A stretch of 64,000 bases of DNA from Isoetes taiwanensis (GCA_021234155.1 JAJEKV010000036.1:13779426-13843425); one strand, 5' to 3'. Shown: positions 1-11,790, numbered from the stretch's first letter. Notes: generated by a model not told the origin, from the sequence alone. Numbers and translations: made by a program.

Positions 1-1387
1 CTCGCCTATAGTGGCCACTGTTGAACTATCCCTCATCATTGGGCCACCCCCATTTCAACAAGGGCTTTGAGCATGTACTCTTGCCATGTCTTTCTCTCTC
101 TCAAGCTCAATTGCTCAGTGAGCACCGGCCTCCGGGACTGTGTTGCTTGAAGGCGTGAGATGTTGTCTTTAATTTTCTGCAATTTTCTATTACGAAGCCA
201 AAGCTCCCTTAGCACGGAGGCTGGACAACTAGCTCCTTCTTGGAGACTAAATCGGCACAACTAGCGTGTCTAGGGTTTTCACCGCAAATCTTTGCATAGG
301 ACTTCAGTGATATGTTCTCCCCAAAGGCATGTAAGCTTTTTTGGCCACGGTCACAAAAGCTCCTAATGGAATGAGCCTCCCTTCTAATTTAATACGGTGC
401 CTCTGGCCAGCGCTACTTTATCTTTCAGTCTTTGTGGTTTCTTGAATTTTGGCCTCTGCCACGCTTCTTTGAACGCTTGCTTGCAGTTCACAACCTTCTT
501 CTTTGTAGGCTCTACTCTTTCTTTGCAGCTAGCGCCCAATTAACCTTGAACACGTGGATCTGCTTTGCTTTTCACGGGGGCAATTATTGAATGCAAATAG
601 GTATGAAATCTTGTCTTTCTAACTTCTCACGTTCTTCAACCCGTCCGGGGTATATTTTTGCTCGAAGCTCTATTAGAGCTTCTTAGATGTTATCTGACCT
701 CACCTTGTCAATGGAAGTTTTGCGGGGAATGACCCGTTGGTATCCCAAACTTCATTGTACTCAAGCTGCCGAAATAAGGATGTTGAAATTGAGAGGATGA
801 GCGTAACCCTCGTTTGGCCGAGACTTTGCATACGCGCATGAAGTCTTCTTCGGTTCGGCAATCAGCTAGGTCGGTCTTAAAGGAGCGTTTCTTACGGCCT
901 GGAAGAATGCAAGAAAATCCAGAATTGGGGGTTGAACCCTAAACCCATTGAAATTTTGTTTTGTTGCTTTTGCTTACCCGGATAATGGGTTAGTTGGAAT
1001 TATTCTTGCTTGGTGGGATCAATCACCTTCTTTACCATGGTTGATCTGTTTGTATAAAGTGGAAATCCGAAAGCGCAAATTAGCGGGTTGCTTGGCGGAG
1101 TAGAAAGTTGGGAAGAGATTTGGAAAAACACAAATTCGAGAAAGTTCGTTCGTTTGTCTAGTGGTTCAGTTGGGGGGGTCGCTTTTCATTCTTGAGGCGA
1201 CAAGCGGTAATGATTGTATAAGCGGGTGCCGGCTAGGCGAATAGGCGAATATGGAATATAGGTGGTACTATATAGGTGAAGGGTGGGAAAAAAAATGTAT
1301 GGCCGGGTGGGAAAAAATGTATTTTGGGTCTTTGGTCTTTGGTCTTTGGGGTAAGCGTTTTTTGCTACCCACCAGCATACTTTCACC
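1..1387. other. Low-information region with a short unassigned ORF remnant
   Basis: No complete gene is visible. On the minus strand, 260 to 36 reads as 74 codons rich in Arg, Lys, Leu and Gln (a stretch LRELWLRNRKLQKIKDNISR suggests a coiled coil). Sequence just upstream on the minus strand (about 420-260) is also open in short pieces with frame changes, so this may be a decayed gene or transposon ORF. I do not recognise the family. A short tandem of TCTTTGG units lies near 1326-1352. The rest shows no domain, RNA or repeat structure that I can name. Confidence 0.3.
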
Positions 1388-1789
1388 CATGTACCCGTAA
1401 AGAGGCTCGCCCCCTCCCATGCTACATAAGTCCACGAGCCTCAGGGTACAAGGGACCAGAAACATCTTTTCTTAATGTTTATGTGGAGCTAAGAAATTTA
1501 AAAAACCGGTGATATCATATAAATTTGTCCTTGCTTCCTTATGCGAGCTTCACAAAGGTACCTTCATGCGATAAAATGCCAAAAGTGTGACAAATAGCCA
1601 GCTCAAGCTCTTTGGCAGTGCCGATGCAATAAGCACGCTCCAACATATGAGCAATTGAAAATCGCCTAACTTTGGGTTGATTATTAAGCTTTTTAGTGGG
1701 GCAGTGGCTTAGCATGAAGCATGTACCCGTAAGGGAGCTCGCCCATGCTACATAATTCCACGGGCCTCAGGGTACAAGGGACAATAATG

Positions 1790-1860
<71 letters not shown>

Positions 1861-2135
1861 TTAAGCATACCAGAAACATATCTTTTCTTAATGTTTATGT
1901 GGAGCTAAGAAATTTAAAAAGCCAGCGATATCATATAAATTTGTCCTTGCTTCCTTATGACAGAGCTTCACAAGGTACCTTCATGCAGTAAAATGCCAGT
2001 AATGACAAATAGCCAGCTCAAGCTCTTTGGCAGTGCCGATGCAATAAGCACGCTCCAACATATGAGCAATTGAAAATCGCCTAACTTTGGGTTGATTATT
2101 AAGCTTTTTAGTGGGGCAGTGGCTTAGTATGCAAC
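1388..2135. repeat. Tandem duplication of a unit of about 332 bp
   Basis: Unit 1 (1388-1719) and unit 2 (1720 to about 2135) begin with the same CATGTACCCGTAA and both run through GCCTCAGGGTACAAGGGAC, CTTTGGCAGTGCCGATGCAA and GTGGGGCAGTGGCTTAG. Unit 2 is longer because a microsatellite sits between GGGAC and CAGAAACAT, where unit 1 has the two joined directly. The minus strand of unit 2 continues as a 71-codon ORF (2196-1981) of unknown family, largely present in unit 1 too with small indels. In each unit the GTACCC near the start and the later GGGTAC could form a stem. Confidence 0.85.
1791..1862. repeat. (ATCT)n microsatellite, about 18 units
   Basis: An almost perfect run of ATCT tetranucleotides of about 72 bp, present only in the second unit of the tandem duplication around it. 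It follows ACAATAATGT and is followed by TTAAGCATACC. Confidence 0.97.
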
Positions 2136-2196
2136 AGGCTTGTAGATATTTGTAATTCAATCTTTCAACAAGGTTTTCCAACTGAATGGTGCTCAA

Positions 2197-3022
2197 ATAA
2201 AGTCATTCCAATCCATTAATCTGGAGATAAAACTAATGTAAATGTAAACAATTTTGATAAAATAATATCTTCACAAAGCTTTTTGACTCAATGCTAGAAA
2301 AGAAGCTTTCAAAATGGGCAGATGAGAATGATGAGCGTGCTTATAGATAATTCAGACATATCTAATCCAAGTTTGCTTTAAGGGCAAAAGGTAATGGAAA
2401 AAAAAGATTCTATATGGGAATCAATATGATCCGCAATGATAACAGGCATTATTGACAATTGTGTAGATAGAAGGATTAAGGCTATTGTCATGGAATTACA
2501 GAGGATGCCATTTTTTTGGTGAAATCATATGTTACAATTGGACAAGAAAAACGTCATGAATTTTTGGAACCTATTATGAAATTTGATTTTCTGTTTTTTC
2601 AGCACAACTTTGTTTTGCATAAGTTTTAAACAATTAAGATGTCAGACCCTTTGCTCTATTAATGTTTCACTAGACTGTCTGCTTCTTTTATTTAGGTGTA
2701 TGCTGGTGTATATCCTAAGAACCTGGAGACAGGAGGGAAACATTCGAATGGCTTCTATAAGGACAGAGATATATTGCAGGATTTGCATAAGGAACAATGG
2801 CAGAAAAAAACATACTGTTAAGTTATTTGTGAATTGTACCATGACGTGTATAGAGAGAATTGGCAACATTCTCCAACTACAAAATGTCTTGTCAATTGTA
2901 ACATCATGAAATGTGATAATCATGAGATCTGAGACTGTAGGAGTGATATATGTGAGACTTCTCTTTGTATTGTATGTGGCGTATGTAGCTTCCACTGTTT
3001 CTTTCAAATGCACTGTTAATTA
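2197..3022. other. Intergenic, no gene recognised
   Basis: AT-rich DNA. Open frames exist on both strands (2583-2909 plus and 3013-2642 minus), but they overlap each other, contain no recognisable domain and look like chance frames in AT-rich sequence. Confidence 0.5.
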
Positions 3023-3028
3023 GATAAG

Positions 3029-3294
3029 GAAGGAAGGAAGGAAGTTTATTTTAACGTCCACGGAGGCCAGAGGCCTATGAGACGGTACTTGCAGAGAACA
3101 GGCAAAAAAGCTAAAAACCCCAACACCAAAAACAAACAATGTAACTGTACAGTAGAACCCTACTACCGGGATGAAAAAACCCCCACTTGGGAGGAAAAAC
3201 CCTAACAGTAGGCTCTCAAATACCATGCCCCAGAAAAGCAAGTCTGACGGCCGAAATCTGCAGGATGTAAGCTCCCAGTCGCGCTACCATAGGT
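3029..3294 (-). mobile_element. SINE-like retroposon with (TTCC)n tail, 6-bp TSD
   Basis: Read on the minus strand, the element starts at ACCTATGGTAGCGCGACTGG, which holds an A-box-like stretch (TAGCGCGACTGG), and ends in CTCCGTGGACGTTAAAATAA plus a (TTCC)n tail. The hexamer GATAAG flanks both ends (3023-3028 and 3295-3300) as a target site duplication. The 3' half shares blocks with the tail of the LINE at 44.1-45.2 kb (GTTTTTCCTC, GGGGTTTTT-ATCCCG, CATAGGCC, CTCCGTGGACG-TAAAA), as expected for a SINE that uses LINE machinery. I found no clear B box, so a 5'-truncated LINE is the alternative. The length of about 266 bp suits a SINE. Confidence 0.6.
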
Positions 3295-3300
3295 GATAAG

Positions 3301-5194
3301 AACAAAGTAATCAATTAAACAACACAAAACACATAACAAGATACAAGGCTAGCAACAAGAGAACATAGCTCTTACCTTTATTAGTTCTCACTACAGTAAC
3401 AAGAAGTAACATTTCAAGCAAGAAAAGAACAACTAAGAGAAGAATAGAGGCTCTTGCTTTGAGTTGTCATAAGATCAGACCTCTCTGTGAATAGAAGGTG
3501 CAATTGTTTGAGTGAAGGGGAAGAACATATGTGAGCCTGATCAAAATCAAAACTTGGAAGCAAAAGATGGAAGATTCACGGATTGTGGCTGCAATTGGCA
3601 TTTTATAGTGCACATCCAACTAGTCTTAGCAGCCATAAATGCATGAAACGGGTAAGGAAATATGAATCAATGGCTCCTTTGCAGCCAGTTCATCGATCCT
3701 GGATGCTTAACAACTGAGATTTTGTTCCTTTGAAGAGAAATACATTGAATCATCCCGCCAAGATCCATCGCCAACTAACCTGAACCTGTATGCAGAAAGG
3801 AGAGGGTTAGATTGCTGCCACATCAGAGATCCTAAGCATCAACGGTTTGATTAAAGTTAGGATTAAGCTACCATTACAAAGGAGGAGAAAAATGATCTTG
3901 ATTGTGTGGGAATTCGGAAAAAAATTAGGCTCTAATAGTTAGAAAGGCATTTCCATGTGGGTAGAGCGGAAGTCCGACAAGCAAAATTCCAAATCCAGCA
4001 TGGTGTCTGTTAGCGCCGTCAATGAAGAAAAGTTGCACTATAATAGGGTTTCGTTGCGCCATTTGGGTGGCAAGCTATACCCAAAAGGAGTCTAGGTGGA
4101 CCTTAAGGGTGCCGCACCATTAACGGTGTCCCTACGTTATATATCAGCCGACAGGGCTTCACTATCAGGCCAACAGGGCTTCACTGTGCTCATTCTTCCT
4201 ATCTGATCTTTAGAGATCAATATTGTAATATTTTGTATATTAATAGAAAACCACCTTGCCTTAAAAAAAGGGGGGGATTTTTTTGTTCATACACGTAAGG
4301 TCATAGTACATTTGATTTTTTTAAAGCAAGAAATTTTATTGCCTGTCCTCTGAAATATAAGGTGGAGTCCCTGTCAATGGAGACATCTCCGTCAACGGCC
4401 CTAAAATGACCTTAAAATTTGCAAAGATGTCGGCAAGCCATTGGCTCACGTAGCATCCTCATTGGCGAGGGTTTGGAGTTGTGATGGTGTGCACGTAGAC
4501 TTATTTTGTGCACAGAAAACCTAGAATAGCAAACCCTAAATTTAGGCTATGGCGGCATCAAGATTTACAGTGGTTATAGTTGTTGAATCTGTTGGTGGCC
4601 TTGGCGCCATTAAAGGCCCTTGTACCTTTGCTAAATGGGGATGGATTTTTATGGAGTTTTTGCATCAACGACCATTGGAATCCATTTGTTGTTGTATTTG
4701 GCGCCTCCAGCCACGATTCTCTCCAAACTTTTGAGGATCTTCATCAATTTGGCACCATGATTTGAGATGAAAATGATCTCTGGATCATTGACATGTCAAG
4801 ATCTCAGCTGCAAACTAGATGGATCATTGACATGGCAGACTCCACAGCCTTTGATGCCTTTTTTTCCTTGCTTGCATCTTTCAATGCATGCTTTCTAATC
4901 TGATTTTTTTATTCGTGCAGGTATAAATAAGCTTCAAGAGTTTTGAAATTATGTGCGCTTCCTTCTTGGATGATCTCTCTTCATCTTGAAGCAAAGGTAA
5001 GCCTTAGTTTTTTTGTAAATATTGATGTTAAATTATAGCTTCAAATGCAAGCATGTTGATTTTGTTTGATGTGCATGCATGCTAACAGAATTATGCTTTG
5101 GCCGGAGGATTTATTTGTGGACCCAGGCATGTCCATTTGATGTTCCATTCTTCCATTTAATTTTCAGCTTATTAATCTCCTTGCTTCTGTTAAA
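3301..5194. other. Intergenic or upstream region, no gene recognised
   Basis: No ORF with a recognisable domain. Two overlapping short frames near 4549-4765 give no family match. Sequence just before the transposase at 5195 is AT-rich and may contain leader introns (a CAG acceptor-like site near 4920), but this is not demonstrable. I looked for terminal inverted repeats of the transposon here and around 7.7-8.1 kb and saw none. Confidence 0.4.
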
Positions 5195-6375
5195 ATGAAT
5201 CTTAGAAGTAATAGAACTATTGCCTTTGCACCGGATGCCAATCCTGAATTTCAAGCTGCTAATGATCCACCTCCTCCTCCTCCTTCTAGGAAAAGTAGAT
5301 CTATCAAGCCATTAATCTCTGCTAGAAAGCATACAAATGCTGGAAAGAAAGTTATGAGAGCTCTTGGTAGGGGTTCTTGGACAATTGAATCTTTAGAGTC
5401 TGCTATAGATTATGTTGAAGATGGTGTTTTCTCCATCAGAAAAGCTGGTCTGCACTTTGGAATTCCAGAAACCATGCTCATGAACCACTTGTATGGAAAA
5501 GCAAAAACAAATTTGGTTCTATTCCAAAAATTTTGTCTCTTGAAGAGGAGAAAATACTTGTAGAGTGGGCTCTCCAGCTAGCTAATGAAGGGCGTGCTGT
5601 GAATCTAGATATTATGAAACAAAAAGTTGCAGCCATGACCATAAATAGATCAACATGCTTTAAGAATGGACTGCCTGGTAAGAAGTGGTGGAAAGGCTTT
5701 AGGGGTAGACATCCTGAAATTACTTTGAGAACTGCCCAATGCATTGAATTGCAAAGGGTGAAAGCAATGTCTACCTCTAATCTTCAAAACTTTTATTCTA
5801 CACTAAAACATGTTTATGATGAGCACAGATTTGATCCATACGAGTGTGGAATTGTGATGAAACAGGAATTTAGGCGAGGATCACGGGATTTGGAATGTGG
5901 GTGATAACTAGAGCGGGACAAAAGAATGTAGCGAACGCGTTCAAAGAGTAGAGAATGGATGACCTGTCTTGGTATGTGTAAATGCATCAGGTAATAAAAT
6001 TCCAAATTTGGATGTTTTTTAAAGGTAAGCGAATGAGAACCGAGGATTTAATAGCTGGATGTGAACACAGAGGCGATCATGGCTTTCAAAAAAAAGCATG
6101 GATTACCGATACCTTATTTGAGGCATGGTTAGATCACTTTAAAAATAATATTCCAAGAGGAGTTAGCAAAGAAAGGCCACATCTTTTAATCTGTGATAGA
6201 CATGGCAGCCATGTTAACATGGCAACTATCTTAAAGCAAGGAAATTGGATTGCATATTGTCCAATTGCCGACTCATACTTCCATAAGTACGCAACCTCTA
6301 GGCGTTTCCTGTTTTCGTCCATTCAAGTTGCATTTAGAAAGTTAAGGGCTCATTTTATGCATCCACAAGTATGGT
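5195..6375 (+). pseudogene. Pogo-like (Tc1/mariner superfamily) transposase, decayed
   Basis: The N-terminal frame (5195-5563) holds a Pipsqueak-type HTH (around WTIESLESAIDYVEDG and GIPETMLMNHLYGK). A frameshift near 5515 leads into a CENP-B-type HTH (5533-5850; LSLEEEKILVEWALQLANEG, then KKWWKGFRGRHPEITLRTAQ). After another shift come the DDE_1 endonuclease pieces: WNCDETGI near 5850 (first Asp), FKGKRMRTEDLIAGC near 6012 and LLICDRHGSHV near 6190 (second Asp). The last motif, normally QPLD, reads QPLG near 6293-6305. So there are several frame changes, an in-frame stop after WNCDETGI and loss of the third catalytic Asp. Pogo-type enzymes cut and paste DNA at TA sites; this copy should be inactive. 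No flanking inverted repeats were seen. Confidence 0.85.
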
Positions 6376-6934
6376 GTTGAGCCAACTAAAGAAGACTTTG
6401 GCAACTATAATTGTCGATTCATTGTCTCTGACCCTTTCTCAAAGTAATATATCTCTTTGGTTTTCTTAAAAGCTGGAATTTGGCCATAGGAACCAATGAA
6501 GGTTCAACGGAAGTTATGGCGAGATAGAATGGAAGCGGGAAAGATTGGCTGCAAGGGCATCGATGAGTTGCGGCGAGTTTTGGAGCTGATTCAGATAGAT
6601 TTACATCGGGAAATGATGCAAGTGATGGTGCCAATGGAGCAGAAGAGGATGGAGTTGAAGCTTGCACAGAGGCAACTCAAACTCATGGTAAATTGATACC
6701 CCTCTCTTTTTTATTATAAATATTAGTTTTTCCACTAGTATTAGCAATTAATTGGAAGTATACTGCAGGTACTGCCGTATACAATGGTAATACACTTGTT
6801 GCACCTCAAATTGCACCTCAAACTAATGGTAAAGTATAAGTTTCTTATTGTTGAGATGAAATTGTGGAATTCAAATTGTCTTTCATTACTGAATCTTCAT
6901 TATCAGTATTCTCATTGGAGAAACTAAATTGCAG

Positions 6935-7698
6935 GTGATGGTAATGCACTTGCGGCACTAGCAAATGTCGTTGTCACAGGTACAATCATCCCTTCAACTA
7001 GCAGCAACAACAGGCTTAAGTCCAAAAGACTGAGATTGCCTGAACATCTAAAGGACAGATTATATGTAACGTCAGATGAGATGGTGCAAGCTAAACTAGA
7101 ATACCAAAGACAATGCGAGGAAGCAGCTAAAGTAAGGCAAGAACAGTTAGAAGAGAAAAAAAGAGTTCAGACACAAAGAACGGAAGCTAAGGAACTGGAA
7201 AAGAAGAGAAAAGAGGAAAATAAAGGGCTAAGAGAAGAGAAAAAGGCAGCTTTAGAAAGAGTTTCCATGCAAAACGTAGAGGAATCTACCTATAGATCAA
7301 AAAGAATTCGGAAAAAAACTGTAAGGATGCTAGAATCTGAAATGCAGGACATGGATGAAGGTGCTATCTTAATTCCTAGGAGTCCAGCAGCTATAGTATT
7401 AGATTGCCCAAACGTTGACAGTCAGACACTTGCAGAAAAAATGCAAACTGCTTTAAATGTTGAGGTTGGATCTAGTCAAGAGCTGAATTTGTTTGTAAAC
7501 ATACCAATACCAGTTGATAGTGAAGAAGTTGAAGACAATCAAGAGAATTGTACAAAGAAAAGAAGACTTGAAGATTCTGATGATGACTTTCAAGACCGCA
7601 GCAGTGAAGATTCTGATTGTGAAGGAAAATTGAAAGCATTAGATGACCTTGTACCTCTTAATTCCTTCTTAATGATAATTTCTGTCATATCAAAATAA
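6935..7698 (+). CDS. Coiled-coil C-terminal exon linked to the pogo-like transposase
   Basis: An open frame runs from an acceptor-like TTGCAG at 6929-6934 to the stop at 7696-7698, with no internal stop. It starts GDGNALAALANVVVTG, then has a long Glu/Lys/Arg/Gln-rich coiled coil (about 7090-7300) with an RSKRIRKK-like basic patch, and ends with an acidic SEDSDCEG-type tail. A smaller exon (about 6769-6830, GTAVYNGNTLVAPQ) sits upstream between CAG and GT. Position and orientation suggest it is the 3' part of the transposase gene, but it could be a separate host gene. No catalytic domain is visible. Confidence 0.45.
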
Positions 7699-7826
7699 AG
7701 AACAATGTATGAAGAAAACCTCCTTCAAGAGGTATGAATTGTTAACTATTTTATAACGTTTCAAAATTTTGATCTACACTTTGTATTCCATTAACTAATT
7801 CATACTTTCTGTTTTGCAGGTTCCCC

Positions 7827-7868
7827 AAGTTTAGTGGAAACCAATAGGGTTCAAATCCCTCTAAACTT
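7827..7868 (+). other. tRNA-like minihelix (acceptor stem plus T arm only)
   Basis: An 8-bp stem AAGTTTAG (7827-7834) pairs with CTAAACTT (7861-7868). Inside it a T arm, AGGG (7846-7849), a 7-nt loop TTCAAAT and CCCT (7857-7860), abuts the 3' strand of the outer stem. Total stacked length is 12 bp, as in the top half of a real tRNA. D and anticodon arms are absent, replaced by 11 nt. It contains a B-box match GGTTCAAATCC. Whether it is transcribed is unknown. Confidence 0.45.
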
Positions 7869-7869
7869 A

Positions 7870-10600
7870 TTGTCTTTTTGATGTTTATAGGTTGTAACAT
7901 TGAGGATTTGCATTGTGCAAAACAGATGAATGACTATCACCAATAGGTTGACTGAATTGTGCAAATTGAAGTCTCAGCATCACCATTATGGTGAAGCAAG
8001 CTCACCAGCAAAAAATCTGAGTTATACCATCACTCATATATAAAGCATGTTCCTTTTTTGCTTCTTTCTATTTTCTTTGATGCAAAAAAAACCTGGGAGA
8101 GACACGTGTCTTTGAAAAAAAAAAAAAAGGGAGTGAGTGGCTTCAAATTGGGTTTGGAAGGATTGCGGGATCTATAGAAAGATTGCTGACCTCTTGAACT
8201 TTCTTTATGCTAGGCGGGTAGTCTTTGGATGGATTTTCCGGTGGAGTAATTCGTGGTTATTTGAAGGGAAGGTCGCATGTCCATGACCGTCTTGGAGTCG
8301 TTAGGTGCCCTCTATATTAGCTTGAACCAAACTCGGCGAAAGGTAATGTGTAGAAAGGGTTTGCTTTTCCATTGCGGCAAAAGAAAAAGTCGTTCACATT
8401 AAAGGGAATGGTCTTTGGCTTTTTGTTTCTTACGTGGTTTTTCTTTGAGTTGTAATTGATCCGTCGAGGTAGGATCGATGGGAATTATTTGTTCTCTTGA
8501 GAATCCCTGTTTTCTTCAAAATGTAGCCTCTTTTTTTTATTTGGCTGCCATAGCTAAGACCTCGGCTTCCTTCTAGCTTCAGATTTCGCATTTGATTCTT
8601 CATTCGGCGCCATGTCGCAGATTCTACTCTATCCCATCCCTTCCTTCAAAATTTCTACCCACCCGGATCCTTTGTTTTGCCCAGTAGTTGAAAATACATC
8701 GGAATTTACTTCGACTAAAATTTTCAAATGGGCATTAGAACTTTGTGCCCGTTCATCAATTTTCAACTTCGATTCTTGACTCCCAAACAAAAGTCTTAAG
8801 CCCTTTGCGGTTTTGGTGCTAATTTTTTTCGAATTTTTCACGATTCAGCCACCAATAAAGAGGAGGATAATTTTTTTGGCGGATCCGGATGGCGGGCCGA
8901 TCATAACCGATGCATCATCAAATTCTTGCGTTGGGAGGCGGAGGAGCTGCCGCCGTTAAAACATCGTGGTTGATGGTGATAAAGGGTGACGTTTTTTCCA
9001 AAATAAAAATGACCTTAATTTAGTGAACAAACACGTTATATATCCACCATTTTGCCCGTTCAAACCCTTAGCCTTAAAAATTTTCTTCCCTCCATGTTTC
9101 TTAACCATACACTTAGCCATATGTCGGTAATGTCCGAGCGAGTTTTTCACAGGAGGAGGTGGGTGATGTGATGGAATTTTAACGTCGAGGAGAAGTCGTA
9201 ACATATAAGATGCTTTACAATACACCCAGACCATGTTATTTGGGTCCTGCGACCCAGAACAAAGCGCATACGCCCAAAACAAAAGCTTTTGCCGGCCAAG
9301 CGGAACCCGATGGGGCGATTTAATCCTAATTATGACACTCTTCCTCACTCTGCGCACCATTCTTTTGCGAATTAAAACCGGGGAGAGACCCCACGTAAAA
9401 CATATGAATTCCCATGTATAATAAATGCTCTTTGATCAGAGAATGATTATCTAGAAGACCCAAATCTTAACAGACAAGCGAGCTTCCGGAACAGGAAGGA
9501 CTAATCGGAAGTTCTTTCTTGGCTGGTCTTAGCCCTATTGAAATTTATCATCACACTGTGGCAGGGAAAAAATGTCGAAGCAGTGGATAGGAATGAAGGA
9601 TCCTGGAAATCTCTTTAAAGATTTTATGCTATTTTTAAGGGATGCCTTTGTGGGGTATGACAAGACCATTAGATATAGACACAAGTTTCTTGCTCTTCCA
9701 TTGCTTGCTGCGTCTCCTCCTCTCTCCATAGTGTTTTGCTCAGATCATCTTCTCCACTCAACATTTGCTAAAGGCATAGTGATGCAACATGGGTTTCATT
9801 AGTCATTGCAATTTCACATAAACAATCGAATGCCTAACTCAATACATTGTTTCCTAACTCAATACATGGTTAGATGTTATGTTAAGGCCCCCTTGCTCCG
9901 TGGCATGCAAACATTGTTAGATGTTATGTTAATGCCCCCATAATTAAAAGCAACAACTTTTTATCCCATGGGCACTTAAACAGATGGCAAGAATATAGGT
10001 TCAACTCTCTATTGATCTAGTTGAAGTCCAATTATTATATCCAAGGCTGGTAATATCTAAAATATCTTATGTAATGTTATTTTTCGTTTGCAAGATAGAA
10101 CAAAACAAATGGTTGCGGCGGCCAAAAGCATGGCTTTTGAGTTTTTTTGGGAAATAATTTGAAGATAATAGTTCTCCAACTTAGACACATTTAATTCAAT
10201 TTTGCAAGCCCATAACTGAGATCCTTTTTGACTTGATACAAAAATCTACTTTGCCGTGAGTTGGGCAAGAGAAATGTTCGCGGCGGCCAAGGCCGCCGCG
10301 ATAAATTTCTTGTATATGTAAGCTACACTCACCATTATGGATATCTGCCTCACAGAAGCAAAGCGCACCATTGCAAAAAAAACATAACCATTAAGGGCTC
10401 TAGACCCCTGAACTTTGATGGCTTATTGTGACTTCGTTTTTCTGTTTTAGGTTGATGCATAGCCATATTTCGTTTTAGCATGTCCTAGAGCATATATCTT
10501 TGCAAAGTTTTCAATATTTGCTCTTATGTTGTGGATTTCCAAGACTTTTTTTTAGCACACCAGCCCTATCAGGCCTACAGCCTTTTCTGCAATTCTAGCC
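7870..10600. other. Intergenic, no gene recognised
   Basis: Several frames of 60-134 codons occur (for example minus 9360-8956 and plus 9572-9802), but none shows a known domain. A local duplication around TTAGATGTTATGTTAA occurs near 9870-9935. A poly-A run lies near 8117-8130. A strong GC palindrome at 10279-10300 is listed separately. Confidence 0.45.
10279..10300. repeat. GC-rich perfect inverted repeat, 10-bp arms
   Basis: CGCGGCGGCC and its exact complement are separated by AA, inside AT-rich DNA. The imperfect stem extends outward (GAAAT on the left, ATTTC on the right). The same GCGGCGGCCAA word recurs near 10116. It is not followed by a CTRR terminus, so a Helitron end is not supported. 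Confidence 0.8.
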
Positions 10601-10922
10601 TATCCACATGTCACCTCCACCTCAGCAAAATCTCACATGGCATTATAATAAACCGTTAGATCTTGAATTTTGGAAATCAATGGTCATGAAAATTAGAAAA
10701 GCCCTCGAGGAAAATAAGCCGCGGAGATGGCAAAAGCGTTGTAGATTCTGCGGCTACCATCATCAAATCATGGCCGCGATTCTATTTCTACGCCTTCTGA
10801 TTATGTCATGCATTACCTCACTATATTTTTTGTTGTTTTTTTCTTAGTGTAGAAATTTTCCTTAATCGGCCCTCAGAGCTACGTGTAAGTTATTTTTCAT
10901 TGGATAGATATGCTGAATCTAT

Positions 10923-11247
10923 TTGGATTATTTTCCTTTCCTTTCCTTTCTGGCTTCTAAGTTTATAATCCGCAAATTGAGACCAGCAACGATAGGAGAC
11001 TATGCTTTTTATGGACGTGATAAGCAACACGAATTAGCATTGTTGATAGTATCTCGGTTTCGGGCTTTTCTTTCTAGCAACGTGGAATTTGGTATGTTTC
11101 TTATGTTTTCTTCTTGTCGGACCTAGTTGAGTAATTTCTAATGTCTAATGACATCCCTTTTTTCAACCCGCCTATTTTGGTGCAGTTCATCCTCCACGGA
11201 TTTCTTGTCGGCAGATACTTTGAAAGCAGAGATTGCTTCCCAATTTC
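10923..11247 (+). other. Possible two exons of an unidentified gene
   Basis: An open frame ending near 11090 contains GDYAFYGRDKQHELALLIVS and FRAFLSSNVEF, followed by GTATGT. A second piece lies between a GCAG acceptor near 11185 and CATGGTAAGA near 11250 (SSSTDFLSADTLKAEIASQF). The exon-intron grammar and the non-repetitive, amphipathic protein look gene-like, but I do not recognise the family, and the reading frame across the junction is not proven. These could be exons of a decayed gene left of the retrotransposon nest. Confidence 0.3.
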
Positions 11248-11660
11248 ATGGTAAGAGTCTGTAGATGCAAATTCTAAAGAAGGTAAGAAATGATGTTCTC
11301 TTTATCTTATGTCTATGGAAAATCCAAACCCTTTCTTCATAGTAGCCTTAAGATTTTTGACGACAAGTATAAAGCATGGCAGGAGAACCGACTTAGGTTT
11401 ACAGAATAAAGTCTGAAGCATCTACATAAATTAGTCATGTATTTGCCGTATAATTCATGGTTGAAAATGGAAGGAGCTCTTGCAAACGAATCATCCTAGG
11501 TGTTTCTTTCCAAATGTTCAGAGCTAACTTGGCATCCTAATCTTAAAGATCTATTGATAACCTGGAAAATTGATTGGACATAAGGCTGTACCATTTGAAT
11601 TTACTTTATGTTTATACGGAAAGAATCTAGTTTGCTACTCCTGTAAATTCATGAGGGAAT

Positions 11661-11790
11661 TGACCTGTCTCATTTGTGTCTTATCTGTGTAAAGCATAAT
11701 ATCTGCCATATTTTCATCCAATGAGAAGATGCTACTGCCAAATAGGAAGGGCCTATACTATTGCGTACTCGATATTTGTTTAATTCAGAT
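11661..11790 (+). pseudogene. Intron-like remnant of the Spinster-like pseudogene, left of element 1
   Basis: This stretch resembles 43226-43350 (shared blocks GCATAATATCT, ATTTTCATCCAATG, AGGCCTA and ATATTTGTTT), which lies within the Spinster-like pseudogene. Its last five bases, CAGAT (11786-11790), are repeated right after the outer retrotransposon at 42771-42775. It therefore marks the left half of the locus that element 1 split. Confidence 0.7.

Noticed and set aside
1791-1862. Regular repeats that might suggest a CRISPR-like array
   Set aside because: Simple tetranucleotide microsatellite without spacers, in plant nuclear DNA.
2583-3013. Overlapping plus and minus frames of 108 and 123 codons
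   Set aside because: Mutually antisense, AT-rich, no recognisable domain; probably chance.
3300-4260. Possible LTR fragment next to a tRNA-like site at 3246-3294
   Set aside because: The site is better explained as the head of the TSD-flanked SINE, and no second LTR copy exists in the window.
7821-7870. Plastid tRNA insertion (trnL 3' end)
   Set aside because: Only the T-arm consensus agrees; the acceptor sequence and the rest of the tRNA do not.
8956-9360. Minus-strand frame of 134 codons
   Set aside because: No domain, homopolymer-rich and no neighbouring exon signals; not enough support for a gene.
10279-10300. Helitron 3' terminal hairpin
   Set aside because: No CTRR terminus follows and no Rep/helicase is seen nearby.
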